Shown in pieces: positions 15,789-24,756 of a stretch of DNA of 64,000 nucleotides. Location: assembly GCF_022436705.1 (NCBI RefSeq), contig NZ_JAKUHT010000030.1, positions 1 to 64,000 on the forward strand, written 5' to 3'. The notes under the pieces are model-generated. The model was not told the DNA's origin, did not search any database, and saw only the letters and a list, made by a program, of their open reading frames with translations. Origin of the DNA: Nocardioides sp. CFH 31398 (GTDB taxonomy: Bacteria > Actinomycetota > Actinomycetes > Propionibacteriales > Nocardioidaceae). The position numbers and the translations under genes were made by a program. How positions within the stretch are numbered: position 1 is the stretch's first letter; each line of letters begins with the position of its first letter.

Positions 15789-16361
15789 GTGATCACCCTG
15801 CCCAGCCTGGACCCGAGAGCGCCGCTCGTGCTCGACACCCGCGAGCTGAGCCGCCGACCCGGGTCCCAGCGCGAGGTGACGAGGACGGTCCCGGCCCCGG
15901 CGGACCTGGGCATCGAGGTGCTCGCCGTCCCCGAGGGGTCGCCCGTCGACCTGGACCTGCGGCTCGAGGCGGTCATGGAGGGCGTGCTCGTCACGGGGAC
16001 GGCCCGGACCGTCCTGGCCGGCGAGTGCGTGCGGTGCCTGGAGCCGATCACCGACCCCGACGTGGTCGAGGTCGACGCCCGGTTCCAGGAGCTGTTCGTG
16101 TACGACGACGACGCGCGTCGCGGGGAGCCTGACCCGGACGACGGCACCCGCAGCATGGAGGGCGACCTGCTCGACCTCGAGCCGGTCCTGCGCGACGCCG
16201 TGGTGCTGGGGCTGCCCTTCCAGCCGCTGTGCCGGGAGGACTGCCCGGGGCTGTGCGTCGAGTGCGGCGCCCGGCTCGCGGACGACCCGGACCACCACCA
16301 CGACGAGCCGATCGACCCGCGGTGGCAGGCGCTGACGACGCTCCGTCCCGACGGGGACTGA
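15789..16361 (+). CDS. DUF177/YceD-family protein (rRNA accumulation factor family)
   Basis: A 190-residue protein with the family's Cys pattern: GECVRCLEPI in the middle, then LCREDCPGLCVECGARL near the C-terminus. This suggests a zinc-bound knuckle. An acidic linker (DDDARRGEPDPDDGT) separates the two. In many bacteria this gene stands before rpmF, as here, and the E. coli and plant homologues are needed for 23S rRNA accumulation. GTG 15789 has only a weak ribosome site, so the start is less sure than the frame. Confidence 0.85.
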   Translation: MITLPSLDPRAPLVLDTRELSRRPGSQREVTRTVPAPADLGIEVLAVPEGSPVDLDLRLEAVMEGVLVTGTARTVLAGECVRCLEPITDPDVVEVDARFQELFVYDDDARRGEPDPDDGTRSMEGDLLDLEPVLRDAVVLGLPFQPLCREDCPGLCVECGARLADDPDHHHDEPIDPRWQALTTLRPDGD

Positions 16362-16440
16362 CGTCGTAAGCCGCCCCGACGTGCGCTCGGGGTGCACGAC
16401 ACGGCATCCTTGGGTGCCGCACCAGACCAGCACGACCCGC

Positions 16441-16500
16441 ACCACCAGCACTAGCCAGCACCAGCCAGCACCACCCAGCACCACCCAGCACCACCCAGCA
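16441..16500 (+). repeat. Six-copy 10-bp tandem repeat in the rpmF leader
   Basis: Six consecutive decamers, each ending in CCAGCA except the first (CCAGCA shifted as ACCACCAGCA). The last three are identical CCACCCAGCA at 16471-16500. The strand is almost purely A and C, so the RNA would be unstructured. It lies between the DUF177 stop and the rpmF start. A short stem CCCCGA/TCGGGG stands before it at 16374-16392. Confidence 0.85.
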
Positions 16501-16552
16501 CGGACAGCAGCACCAGGAGAGGGCCGAGACCGGCCCGGGCGAGGAGAACGAC

Positions 16553-16738
16553 ATGGCAGTCCCGAAGCGCAAGATGTCGCGCAGCAACACCCGGCACCGC
16601 CGGTCGCAGTGGAAGGCCGTCGCGCCGACCCTGGTCACCTGCGCGAACCCGGCCTGCGGCGAGAAGCACCTGCCGCACCGCGCCTGCGGCTCCTGCGGCC
16701 AGTACGGCGCGCGCAACGCCCGCCGCCAGGTCCTCTGA
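16553..16738 (+). CDS. rpmF: 50S ribosomal protein bL32
   Basis: A 61-residue basic protein with the bL32 N-terminus AVPKRKMSRSNTRHRRSQWK and a complete zinc ribbon, CANPACGEKHLPHRACGSC. It is thus the zinc-binding form. The ATG at 16553 follows GAGGAG. The leader carries an unusual decamer repeat (16441-16500). The gene order DUF177-rpmF-rnc is conserved in actinobacteria. Confidence 0.97.
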   Translation: MAVPKRKMSRSNTRHRRSQWKAVAPTLVTCANPACGEKHLPHRACGSCGQYGARNARRQVL

Positions 16739-16748
16739 CCGGCCGGCT

Positions 16749-17501
16749 CTGCCGATCAGCACCACCGGGCCACTGAACTACACCGCGCTGCGCGCAGCCC
16801 TCGGCGATCCGGTCCTGGACGTCGAGCTGCTGGAGCGCGCCCTCACGCACCGGTCGTACGCCTACGAGAACGGTGGGCTGCCCACGAACGAGCGCCTCGA
16901 GTTCCTGGGGGACTCCGTGCTCGGCGTGGTCGTGACGGAGACGCTCTACCTGACCCACCCGGACCTGTCCGAGGGGCGTCTCGCCAAGCTCCGGGCCGCC
17001 GTCGTCAACGCCCGCGCCCTCGCGGGTGTCGCCCGCGGTATCGGGCTGGGGGAGCACGTCAAGCTCGGCCGGGGCGAGGAGAGCACCGGCGGCCGGGAGA
17101 AGGCCTCGATCCTCTCCGACACCATCGAGGCTGTGATCGGCGCGATCCACCTCTCCGGCGGCCTCGAGGTGGCCGCCGAGGTGGTCCACCGGCTGTTCGA
17201 CCCGCTCATGGCCACGGCCGCCGAGCTCGGCGCCGGCCTCGACTGGAAGACCTCCCTGCAGGAGCTCGCCGCCGAGGACGACCTCGGCGTCCCCGAGTAC
17301 GTCATCACCGACGAGGGCCCCGACCACGCGAAGACCTTCACCGCCCGGGTCCGCGTCGCCGGGGGTCTCTACGGCAACGGCGTCGGCCGCTCCAAGAAGG
17401 AGGCCGAGCAGGCCGCCGCGGAGACGGCGTACGGCGAGCTGGTCGCGCACCGCTCGCCCACCCAGACCCCGGCGGGCGACGCCGGCCGCACCGGCGAGTA
17501 G
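16749..17501 (+). CDS. rnc: Ribonuclease III with no canonical start codon
   Basis: The protein is about 250 residues if CTG 16749 is used. The catalytic domain shows LERALTHRSYAYEN and NERLEFLGDSVLG (the acidic catalytic pair). A C-terminal double-stranded RNA-binding domain follows (DWKTSLQELAA, VGRSKKEAEQAAAETAYG). It cuts double-stranded RNA in rRNA maturation. The frame has no ATG, GTG or TTG between the rpmF region and GTG 16917, and starting at 16917 would delete the catalytic signature. CTG 16749 or ATC 16755 (followed by AGC ACC ACC) are the remaining options. The start is therefore uncertain although the gene is not. Confidence 0.88.
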   Translation: MPISTTGPLNYTALRAALGDPVLDVELLERALTHRSYAYENGGLPTNERLEFLGDSVLGVVVTETLYLTHPDLSEGRLAKLRAAVVNARALAGVARGIGLGEHVKLGRGEESTGGREKASILSDTIEAVIGAIHLSGGLEVAAEVVHRLFDPLMATAAELGAGLDWKTSLQELAAEDDLGVPEYVITDEGPDHAKTFTARVRVAGGLYGNGVGRSKKEAEQAAAETAYGELVAHRSPTQTPAGDAGRTGE

Positions 17502-17515
17502 GTCACCGCCCCACC

Positions 17516-18400
17516 GTGCCCGAGCTCCCCGAGGTCGAGGTCGTCCGTGCCGGCCTCGAGCGCTGGGTCACGGGCGCCCGTGTCGTGTCGGTCGACGTCC
17601 TGCACCCCCGCCCCGTGCGCCGCGACCCCCGCGGGCCGGCCGGGTTCGCGCTCGCCCTCACCGGGCGCCGCCTCGGGGTGGCCCGACGACGCGGCAAGTA
17701 CCTCTGGGTCCCGCTCGACGACGCCGACGGGCGCCCCACCGACGACGCCCTGATGGCCCACCTCGGCATGAGCGGCCAGATGCTCGTGCAGCCCGCCGAC
17801 GCCCCGGACGAGCGCCACCTGCGCGTGCGGATGCGGCTCGAGGGCGCCGCCGAGGGCCGTGAGCTCCGCTTCGTCGACCAGCGGATGTTCGGGGGGCTGG
17901 CGCTCAGCGACGGCGGGTACGACGTCCCGCCCGAGATCGCCCACATCGCGCTCGACCCGCTGGACGAGGCGTTCGACGACGACGCCTGGGCACGGCGGGT
18001 CCGGCGCCGCACCGCCGGGGTCAAGCGGCTCCTGCTCGACCAGACGCTCGTCTCCGGCATCGGCAACATCTACGCCGACGAGGCCCTCTGGCGGGCGCGG
18101 CTGCACGGCGACCGCCCCGGGGACCGCCTCACCGCCCGGCAGTGCCGCGAGCTCCTCGGCCACGTCCGCGAGGTCATGACCGAGGCTCTCGCCCAGGGCG
18201 GGACGTCGTTCGACGCGCTGTACGTCGACGTCAACGGCTCGTCGGGCTACTTCGCACGGTCGCTGTCCGCCTACGGCCGCGAGGGCCTGCCCTGCCTGCG
18301 GTGCGGCACGCCCATGCGACGCATCGTCTTCACCAACCGTTCGTCGTTCTTCTGCCCCCGGTGCCAGCCCACGCCCCGGGCGCGACGCGCGCGACGTTGA
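17516..18400 (+). CDS. mutM: Formamidopyrimidine-DNA glycosylase
   Basis: A 294-residue base-excision repair enzyme that removes 8-oxoguanine. Pro2 in PELPEVE is the catalytic nucleophile and GKYLWVPL carries the conserved lysine loop. LMAHLGMSGQM and the helix-two-turn-helix SGIGNIYADEALWRA are present. The C-terminal zinc finger has Cys pairs CLRCG and CPRCQ. The GTG at 17516 encodes the start that exposes Pro2. It follows rnc by 14 bases, as usual in actinobacteria. Confidence 0.95.
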   Translation: MPELPEVEVVRAGLERWVTGARVVSVDVLHPRPVRRDPRGPAGFALALTGRRLGVARRRGKYLWVPLDDADGRPTDDALMAHLGMSGQMLVQPADAPDERHLRVRMRLEGAAEGRELRFVDQRMFGGLALSDGGYDVPPEIAHIALDPLDEAFDDDAWARRVRRRTAGVKRLLLDQTLVSGIGNIYADEALWRARLHGDRPGDRLTARQCRELLGHVREVMTEALAQGGTSFDALYVDVNGSSGYFARSLSAYGREGLPCLRCGTPMRRIVFTNRSSFFCPRCQPTPRARRARR

Positions 18401-18408
18401 CCCCGGCC

Positions 18409-18463
18409 GGTGCGGGGTGTCACGCTGGTCGACGGCCCACATCACGGGCCGTGACACCGCACC
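18409..18463 (+). terminator. Hairpin terminator after mutM
   Basis: GGTGCGGGGTGTCACG (18409-18424) pairs with CGTGACACCGCACC (18450-18463) with one 2-base bulge. A smaller GGCCC/GGGCC stem can form inside. It starts nine bases after the mutM stop. Confidence 0.65.
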
Positions 18464-18541
18464 GCCGGCGCCGACCCGCCGCCGCGCCCCCCCCGGGCGC
18501 ACCGCTCACCACGCACACCCACGTACTTCCCCGGAGGACCC

Positions 18542-18736
18542 ATGGCCAAGGCGTTGCTCGGACACCTCGGACGCGACACCGCCGCGAGCGCCCGCCTCGA
18601 CGTCGAGAACGCCCGCCTGCGCGGCCGCGTCGCCGACCTCGAGGCCCTCGTGCGTCACCTGTCGGAGGAGAACGACCGCCTCGTCGCCGACCTCGCGGTG
18701 CTCCGCGAGCGCGACGCGGTGATGCAGCCCGCCTGA
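18542..18736 (+). CDS. Small coiled-coil protein of unknown function
   Basis: A 64-residue protein. Residues 15-56 carry a heptad pattern of Leu/Val/Ala (RLDVENARLRGRVADLEALV, then HLSEENDRLVADLAVL), predicting a single long coiled coil. The ATG follows a good GGAGG site. Codon bias agrees with real coding sequence. It stands alone between mutM and smc after a terminator. I do not recognise a named family. Confidence 0.7.
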   Translation: MAKALLGHLGRDTAASARLDVENARLRGRVADLEALVRHLSEENDRLVADLAVLRERDAVMQPA

Positions 18737-18832
18737 GGCTGCTCCCCGCCCCGGGAGCCCTCACGGCCCCGGGCACCCGCCCAGCGCCCCGCCGTCCGGC
18801 GTGGGTGCCACGGCGCCGTCGGCGCCCGTGGT

Positions 18833-18838
18833 TAGGCT
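18833..18838 (+). promoter_or_regulatory. -10 box upstream of smc
   Basis: TAGGCT fits the -10 pattern seen across the window. It would start the smc transcript near 18845, leaving a leader of about 57 bases before GTG 18902. Confidence 0.4.
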
Positions 18839-18901
18839 GAGGCGGCCGAGCCCTTCCCCGAGACGCGACGCCCCCGCTGTGCGCTGTCCGAGGAGAGCCC
18901 C

Positions 18902-21900
18902 GTGTACCTGAAGAGCCTGACGCTGAAGGGCTTCAAGTCCTTCGCGTCGTCCACGACGCTGCGGCTCGAGCCGGGCATCACCTGCGTGGTCGGCCCCAAC
19001 GGCTCGGGCAAGTCCAACGTCGTCGACGCCCTCGCCTGGGTCATGGGCGAGCAGGGCGTCAAGTCCCTGCGCGGCGGCAAGATGGAGGACGTCGTCTTCG
19101 CCGGCACCTCCGGCCGCCCGCCGCTGGGCCGGGCCGAGGTCCAGCTGACCATCGACAACTCCGACGGCGCCCTGCCGATCGAGTACGCCGAGGTCACGAT
19201 CAGCCGCACCATGTTCCGCAACGGCGGCTCGGAGTACGCCATCAACGGCCAGGGCTGCCGGCTCCTCGACGTCCAGGAGCTGCTCAGCGACTCCGGCATC
19301 GGCCGCGAGATGCACGTCATCGTCGGGCAGGGCCAGCTCGACTCCATCCTGCACGCGACCCCGGAGGACCGCCGCGGCTTCATCGAGGAGGCCGCCGGCG
19401 TCCTCAAGCACCGCAAGCGCAAGGAGAAGGCGCTCCGCAAGCTCGACGCCTGCGAGGGCAACCTGACCCGGCTCGCGGACCTGCTCACCGAGATCCGGCG
19501 CCAGCTCAAGCCGCTGGGACGCCAGGCCGAGGTCGCCCGCCGGGCGCGATCGGTGCAGGCCGCGGTGCGCGACGCCCGCGCCCGCCTGCTCGCCGACGAC
19601 GTCGTCACCGCCCGGGACGTCCTGGCGCGGGACCTCGCCGACGAGACCGCCCTGCGCGAGCGCCAGGCCGAGGTCGAGCGCCGCCTGGCCGCCGCCCGGG
19701 AGCGCGAGGCCGCGCTGGAGGCGGCGCTGCGCGAGGACCTCCCGGCGCTGTCGGCCGCCCAGGAGACCTGGTTCGGGCTGACGGGACTGACCGAGCGCCT
19801 CCGCGGCACCCGGTCGCTGGCCGCCGAGCGGCTCCGCAGCGCCCAGGCGGACGCCGGCGCCCCCACGAGCACCGGTCGCGACCCCGAGGAGACCGAGGCC
19901 GAGGCCGCGGCGGCCCGGGAGGCGGAGCAGCGGATCGCCGCCGACGTCGCGGCCCGCCGTACGGCGCTGGAGGAGGCGGTCGCCGCCCGCGCGGCCGCCG
20001 AGGACGCCGCCGCCTCCGAGGAGCGGGCGCTCGCCGGGCTGCAGCGGGCCGCCGCGGACCGGCGCGAGGGCCTGGCCCGGCTCACCGGCCGGGTCAACGC
20101 GTTGCGCTCGCGGGCCGCCGCGGCCGACGCGGAGGTCGGCCGCCTCACCGACGCCCGCGCCGAGGCCGTCGCCCGCGCGGAGCGCGCCCAGCGCGACTTC
20201 ACGGCGCTGGAGACCCGCGTGGCCGGCCTGGACGCGGGGGAGGAGGGCCTGGACGCCGAGCACGAGGCCGCGTCGTCCGCCCTCGACGACGTGACCGACC
20301 GGCTGGCGAAGCTGGCGGGGGAGGTCGCTCAGGCCGACCGCGACCGCACCGCGCTCGCCGCCCGCAAGGACGCCCTCGAGCTCGGCCTGTCGCGCAAGGA
20401 CGGCGCAGGTGCGCTCCTCGCGGCGAGCGAGCAGCTGGACGGCGTCCTCGGCTCGGTCGCCGCCCTGCTCACCGTGCGGGCCGGCTTCGAGGCCGCCGTC
20501 GCGGCCGCCCTCGGGTCGGCCGCCGACGCCGTCGTGGTCGCCGGGACCGGCGCCGCCTCGGGCGCCATCCGCCACCTCAAGGCCGAGGACCTCGGCCGCG
20601 CCGGCCTGCTCGTCACCGACCCCGACGCCCCGGGCGACCCGGCGGGCCGGCCCGACCTGCCGGCCGGGGCGACGTACGCCGTCGACGTGGTCACCGGCCC
20701 GGCCGGCACCGAGGCGCCCCTGCGCGGGCTGCTCGGCGACGTCGTCGTCGTGGACGACCTCGACGCGGCCCGCTCGCTCGTCGAGGACCGGCCGTCCCTC
20801 GTCGCGGTCACCCGCGAGGGCGACGTGGTGGGTCGCCACTGGGCCGCCGGCGGCTCCGCCAGCCAGCCCAGCCTGCTCGAGGTCACGGCGGCGGTCGAGG
20901 AGGCCGCCGAGCAGCTCGCCGAGGCCACCGCGGCCTCCCAGCGGCTCACGTTCGAGACCTCCCGGCTCGAGGCCGAGCGGGAGGAGGCGCAGCGCCGCGT
21001 CGACGTGGCCCTCGCGAGGCTGCACGAGTCCGACGCGACCCTCGCCGCCGTCGCCGAGGAGCTGGGCCAGTACGGCTCCGCGGCCCGGGCGGCACGCGGC
21101 GAGGCCGAGCGGCTGGCTGCGGCGATCACGACGGCCGAGCAGGCGCGCACCGCCGACCTGGAGGGTCTCGCCGAGCTCGAGACCCGGCTGACGGAGGCGG
21201 AGGCCGCCCCGGAGACCGGGACCGAGCCCGACACCCGTCGCCGCGACGAGCTCGCCGCCGCCGCCCGTGACGCCCGCCAGGCCGAGACCGACGCACGGCT
21301 CGCCCTGCGGACCGCCGAGGAGCGCGGCCGCGCCCTCCACGGCCGCGCCGAGGAGCTCACCCGGGCCGCCGCCGCCGAGCGCGAGGCCCGGGCCCGCGCG
21401 GTCGAGCGGCGCGAGCGCATGCAGCGCCAGGCCAGCACCGCCGCCGCCGTCGAACGGACCGCCGGCCTCGTCCTCGAGCGCCTCGCCGCCTCCGTCGAGG
21501 TCGCCGCCGCGGCCCGCGCCGAGATCGAGGCCGGCCGCGCCGACCGGGAGACCGCGCTGCGTGAGTGCCGCGCCGAGCTGCGCGAGCTCGGGACGCGGCA
21601 CGACGAGCTGGTCGGCTCGGCCCACCGCGACGAGATGGCCCGGGCCGAGCAGCGGATGCGGCTCGAGCAGCTGGCCGAGCGGGCGATGACCGAGACGGGC
21701 CTCGACCCCGACGCGCTGGTCGCCGAGTTCGGGCCCGGGGTCGGCGTCCCGGTCGAGCAGGCGGAGCCGGAGCCGGAAGCCCAGGACGACGAGCCCGCCG
21801 CCGTCCAGACCCTGCCCTACGTGCGCGAGGAGCAGGCCGCCCGCCTGCGCCGCGCGGAGCGCGAGCTCGCCCAGCTCGGCCGGGTGAACCCGCTGGCGCT

Positions 21901-22483
21901 GGAGGAGTTCTCCGCGATGGAGGAGCGCCACCGCTTCCTCTCCGAGCAGGTGGACGACCTCCGCCGGACCAAGAACGACCTGCTCGACATCGTCCGGCAG
22001 GTCGACAGCCGGGTGGAGGAGGTCTTCACGGAGGCCTGGAAGGACGTCTCCGCGGCGTTCGACCACGTGTTCTCGCGGCTGTTCCCCGGCGGCGAGGGGC
22101 GCCTGCTGCTGACGGACCCGGGCGACATGCTCGCCACCGGGGTCGACGTCGAGGCGCGCCCGCCCGGCAAGAAGGTCAAGCGGCTCTCGCTGCTGTCCGG
22201 CGGCGAGCGGTCCCTGGTCGCGGTCGCCTTCCTGGTGGCCCTGTTCAAGGCCCGCCCGAGCCCCTTCTACATCCTCGACGAGGTCGAGGCCGCGCTCGAC
22301 GACACCAACCTGGGCCGGCTGCTCGAGATCTACGAGGAGCTGCGCGAGACCTCCCAGCTGCTCGTCATCACCCACCAGAAGCGGACCATGGAGGTCGGCG
22401 ACGCGCTGTACGGCGTCACGATGCGCGGCGACGGCGTGTCGACCGTCATCTCCCAGCGGCTGCGCGAGGCGGAGCCGGCCTAG
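18902..22483 (+). CDS. smc: Chromosome segregation protein SMC
   Basis: A 1193-residue ATPase that compacts and separates chromosomes. The N-terminal Walker A GPNGSGKSNV is at residues 31-40. Long Arg/Glu/Ala-rich coiled coils run on both sides of a hinge around residues 510-650. The C-terminal head has the ABC signature LLSGGERSLVAVAF near 1096 and Walker B FYILDEVEAALDDTN near 1120. Length is normal. The first codon is GTG. Its ScpA and ScpB partners are not in the window. Confidence 0.98.
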   Translation: MYLKSLTLKGFKSFASSTTLRLEPGITCVVGPNGSGKSNVVDALAWVMGEQGVKSLRGGKMEDVVFAGTSGRPPLGRAEVQLTIDNSDGALPIEYAEVTISRTMFRNGGSEYAINGQGCRLLDVQELLSDSGIGREMHVIVGQGQLDSILHATPEDRRGFIEEAAGVLKHRKRKEKALRKLDACEGNLTRLADLLTEIRRQLKPLGRQAEVARRARSVQAAVRDARARLLADDVVTARDVLARDLADETALRERQAEVERRLAAAREREAALEAALREDLPALSAAQETWFGLTGLTERLRGTRSLAAERLRSAQADAGAPTSTGRDPEETEAEAAAAREAEQRIAADVAARRTALEEAVAARAAAEDAAASEERALAGLQRAAADRREGLARLTGRVNALRSRAAAADAEVGRLTDARAEAVARAERAQRDFTALETRVAGLDAGEEGLDAEHEAASSALDDVTDRLAKLAGEVAQADRDRTALAARKDALELGLSRKDGAGALLAASEQLDGVLGSVAALLTVRAGFEAAVAAALGSAADAVVVAGTGAASGAIRHLKAEDLGRAGLLVTDPDAPGDPAGRPDLPAGATYAVDVVTGPAGTEAPLRGLLGDVVVVDDLDAARSLVEDRPSLVAVTREGDVVGRHWAAGGSASQPSLLEVTAAVEEAAEQLAEATAASQRLTFETSRLEAEREEAQRRVDVALARLHESDATLAAVAEELGQYGSAARAARGEAERLAAAITTAEQARTADLEGLAELETRLTEAEAAPETGTEPDTRRRDELAAAARDARQAETDARLALRTAEERGRALHGRAEELTRAAAAEREARARAVERRERMQRQASTAAAVERTAGLVLERLAASVEVAAAARAEIEAGRADRETALRECRAELRELGTRHDELVGSAHRDEMARAEQRMRLEQLAERAMTETGLDPDALVAEFGPGVGVPVEQAEPEPEAQDDEPAAVQTLPYVREEQAARLRRAERELAQLGRVNPLALEEFSAMEERHRFLSEQVDDLRRTKNDLLDIVRQVDSRVEEVFTEAWKDVSAAFDHVFSRLFPGGEGRLLLTDPGDMLATGVDVEARPPGKKVKRLSLLSGGERSLVAVAFLVALFKARPSPFYILDEVEAALDDTNLGRLLEIYEELRETSQLLVITHQKRTMEVGDALYGVTMRGDGVSTVISQRLREAEPA

Positions 22484-22552
22484 GCCCGACCCGGGCCCGC
22501 CTGACGGGACGACCCCTCGACGGCGCGGGTGCCAGGTGGGAGTCTCCGGGTC

Positions 22553-23179
22553 GTGAGTGCCGCCTCCTGGACCGCGTTCCTGCTCACCGCGACCGTCATC
22601 GTCGTCACCCCCGGCACCGGCTCGCTCTACACGGTCGCCACCGGCCTCGCCCGCGGCACCCGCGCCGCCCTGCTCGCGGCGGTGGCCTGCACCCTCGGCG
22701 TCCTGCCGCACCTGCTCGCCGCGGTCACCGGCCTCGCGGCGCTGCTGCACGCGAGCGGGGTCGCGTTCGCGGTGCTCAAGTACCTGGGCGTCGCCTACCT
22801 CCTCTGGATGGCCTGGGCCACCTGGCGCGGACGCCGCGAACCGCTCGAGGTGGACGCGGACCGTCGTCCGGGAGGCACCCGGCAGGTGCTCGTGTCCGGC
22901 GTGACCCTCAACCTGCTCAACCCGAAGCTGACGCTGTTCTTCTTCGCCTTCCTGCCGCAGTTCGTGCCCGCCGGCACCCCCGGGGCCGCCGGTCGGATTC
23001 TGCTGCTCGGCGGGGTCTTCGCCGCGCTGACCCTCGTCGTGTTCGCGGCGTACGGCGCCCTGGCGGCCGGCCTGCGGGCCCGGGTGCTCGCCCGCCCGCG
23101 CCTGGTCGAGCGCCTGCGCGCCGCCTTCGCCGCCTCGTTCGCCGTCCTCGCCGGCCGCCTGGCCCTCGAGACCCGCTGA
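22553..23179 (+). CDS. LysE/RhtB-family amino-acid exporter
   Basis: A 208-residue membrane protein with about six hydrophobic segments. The N-terminal VIVVTPGTGSLYTVATGLARG is the family block, with PGT in place of the usual PGP. NLLNPKLTLFFFAFLPQFV is the second signature. Members export lysine, threonine, homoserine or related compounds. GTG 22553 follows GAGTCT by seven bases and has no ribosome site, so it may be leaderless. A GTG at 22529 is an alternative. Substrate unknown. Confidence 0.88.
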   Translation: MSAASWTAFLLTATVIVVTPGTGSLYTVATGLARGTRAALLAAVACTLGVLPHLLAAVTGLAALLHASGVAFAVLKYLGVAYLLWMAWATWRGRREPLEVDADRRPGGTRQVLVSGVTLNLLNPKLTLFFFAFLPQFVPAGTPGAAGRILLLGGVFAALTLVVFAAYGALAAGLRARVLARPRLVERLRAAFAASFAVLAGRLALETR

Positions 23180-23209
23180 GCCCCACAGCCGACCCCCGAA
23201 GGAGTGCCG

Positions 23210-24568
23210 ATGGCCGAGCGCACCACGTTCCTGCTCGACGAGACCCAGATCCCGACGCAGTGGTACAACGTCGTCCCCGACCTGCCCGAGCCCCCGCCGC
23301 CGCCGCTGCACCCGGGCACCCACGAGCCCGTCGGGCCCGACGACCTGGCCCCGCTGTTCCCGATGGCCCTGATCGAGCAGGAGGTCTCCACCGAGCGGTG
23401 GATCGACATCCCGGGCGGCGTCCTGGACGTCTACCGCATCTGGCGGCCCTCGCCGCTGGTGCGCGCGCGACGGCTCGAGAAGCTGCTCGACACCCCGGCG
23501 AGGATCTACTTCAAGTACGAGGGCGTCAGCCCAGCCGGCTCCCACAAGCCGAACACCGCCGTCCCGCAGGCCTGGTACAACCACGCTGAGGGCGTGCAGC
23601 GGCTCACCACCGAGACCGGCGCGGGGCAGTGGGGCACGTCCCTGGCCTTCGCGACCGCGCAGTACGGCATGGACTGCGAGGTGTGGCAGGTCCGCAGCAG
23701 CTACGACCAGAAGCCCGCGCGGCGCACGATGATGGAGATCTACGGCGCCACGCTGCACCCGAGCCCCTCGGACCTCACCGAGGCCGGCCGGGGCATCCTC
23801 GCCTCCTCGCCGGACTCCCCGGGCTCGCTGGGGATCGCCATCTCCGAGGCGGTCGAGGCCGCCGTCGGGCGCGACGACACCCGCTACGCGCTGGGCACCG
23901 TCCTCAACCACGTGCTGCTCCACCAGACCGTCATCGGCGAGGAGGCGCTGCGCCAGCTCGAGATGGCGGGGGACACCCCCGACGTGCTGGTGGGCTGCAC
24001 CGGGGGCGGGTCGAACTTCGGCGGGCTGATCTTCCCGTTCCTGCGGGAGAAGCTCGGGGGGCGGATGGACCCGACGATCCGCTGCGTCGAGCCGGCGTCC
24101 TGCCCGACGCTGACGCGGGGGGAGTACCGCTACGACTTCGGCGACGCCGTCGGCATGACGCCGCTGATGAAGATGCACACCCTCGGCCACGGCTTCGTCC
24201 CCGACCCCATCCACGCCGGCGGGCTGCGCTACCACGGCATGGCGCCGCTGGTGTCCCACGTCTACGAGCTCGGGCTGGCCGAGGCCGAGGCCATCGGGCA
24301 GGTCGAGTGCTTCACCGCCGCCCTCGCCTTCGCCCGCACGCAGGGCATCGTCCCGGCGCCGGAGCCCACCCACGCGATCGCCGCCGCGATCCGGGAGGCC
24401 AACCGGTGCAAGGAGGAGGGCGTCTCCCGGACGATCCTCACCGCCCTGTGCGGTCACGGACACCTCGACATGGGCGCCTACGAGAACTTCCTGGCCGGGC
24501 GGATGACCGACCTCGAGCTCACCGACGACACCATCCGGGAGGCCATGGCGGGGGTCCCCGTGCTCTGA
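23210..24568 (+). CDS. TrpB2-type tryptophan synthase beta subunit
   Basis: A 452-residue PLP enzyme of the longer TrpB2 branch. The PLP lysine is Lys113 in SPAGSHKPNTA, and the phosphate-binding loop is GCTGGGSNFGG. TrpB2 differs from the classical TrpB by an N-terminal extension and by working without TrpA. It makes tryptophan from indole and serine, or uses other nucleophiles. No other trp gene is near, supporting a stand-alone role. The ATG at 23210 is chosen over GTG 23204 because AAGGAG is spaced correctly for it. Confidence 0.9.
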   Translation: MAERTTFLLDETQIPTQWYNVVPDLPEPPPPPLHPGTHEPVGPDDLAPLFPMALIEQEVSTERWIDIPGGVLDVYRIWRPSPLVRARRLEKLLDTPARIYFKYEGVSPAGSHKPNTAVPQAWYNHAEGVQRLTTETGAGQWGTSLAFATAQYGMDCEVWQVRSSYDQKPARRTMMEIYGATLHPSPSDLTEAGRGILASSPDSPGSLGIAISEAVEAAVGRDDTRYALGTVLNHVLLHQTVIGEEALRQLEMAGDTPDVLVGCTGGGSNFGGLIFPFLREKLGGRMDPTIRCVEPASCPTLTRGEYRYDFGDAVGMTPLMKMHTLGHGFVPDPIHAGGLRYHGMAPLVSHVYELGLAEAEAIGQVECFTAALAFARTQGIVPAPEPTHAIAAAIREANRCKEEGVSRTILTALCGHGHLDMGAYENFLAGRMTDLELTDDTIREAMAGVPVL

Positions 24569-24631
24569 CGGACGGCGCCCGGACGGGCCCCGCCGAGGGC
24601 CCCCGGAGCGGCCCCGGAGCGGCTCCGAGGA

Positions 24632-24656
24632 GGCCTCCCGGCACGACCGGGAGGCC
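24632..24656 (+). terminator. Hairpin terminator after the trpB2-type gene
   Basis: GGCCTCCCGG pairs with CCGGGAGGCC around the loop CACGA. It lies 64 bases after the stop and has no T-run. Confidence 0.65.
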
Positions 24657-24756
24657 CCCTCGGCCGCGATTGCCAGCCCTCACCGGGGGTGTGTTTCACT
24701 GGTGTGAGTCAGGGGGCCAGGGGGGCCTCAGACACTCGGTTCGAAGGGCCTGTCTC

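Noticed and set aside
16917..17501. GTG 16917 as the rnc start
   Set aside because: It would remove the catalytic NERLEFLGD block and the first helices that every RNase III needs.
18761..24463. Very long open frame (about 1900 codons) on the minus strand
   Set aside because: It is antisense to smc, the exporter and the TrpB2-type gene. The sense genes have clear family motifs and third-position G/C bias; the antisense product is low-complexity Arg/Gly/Ala.
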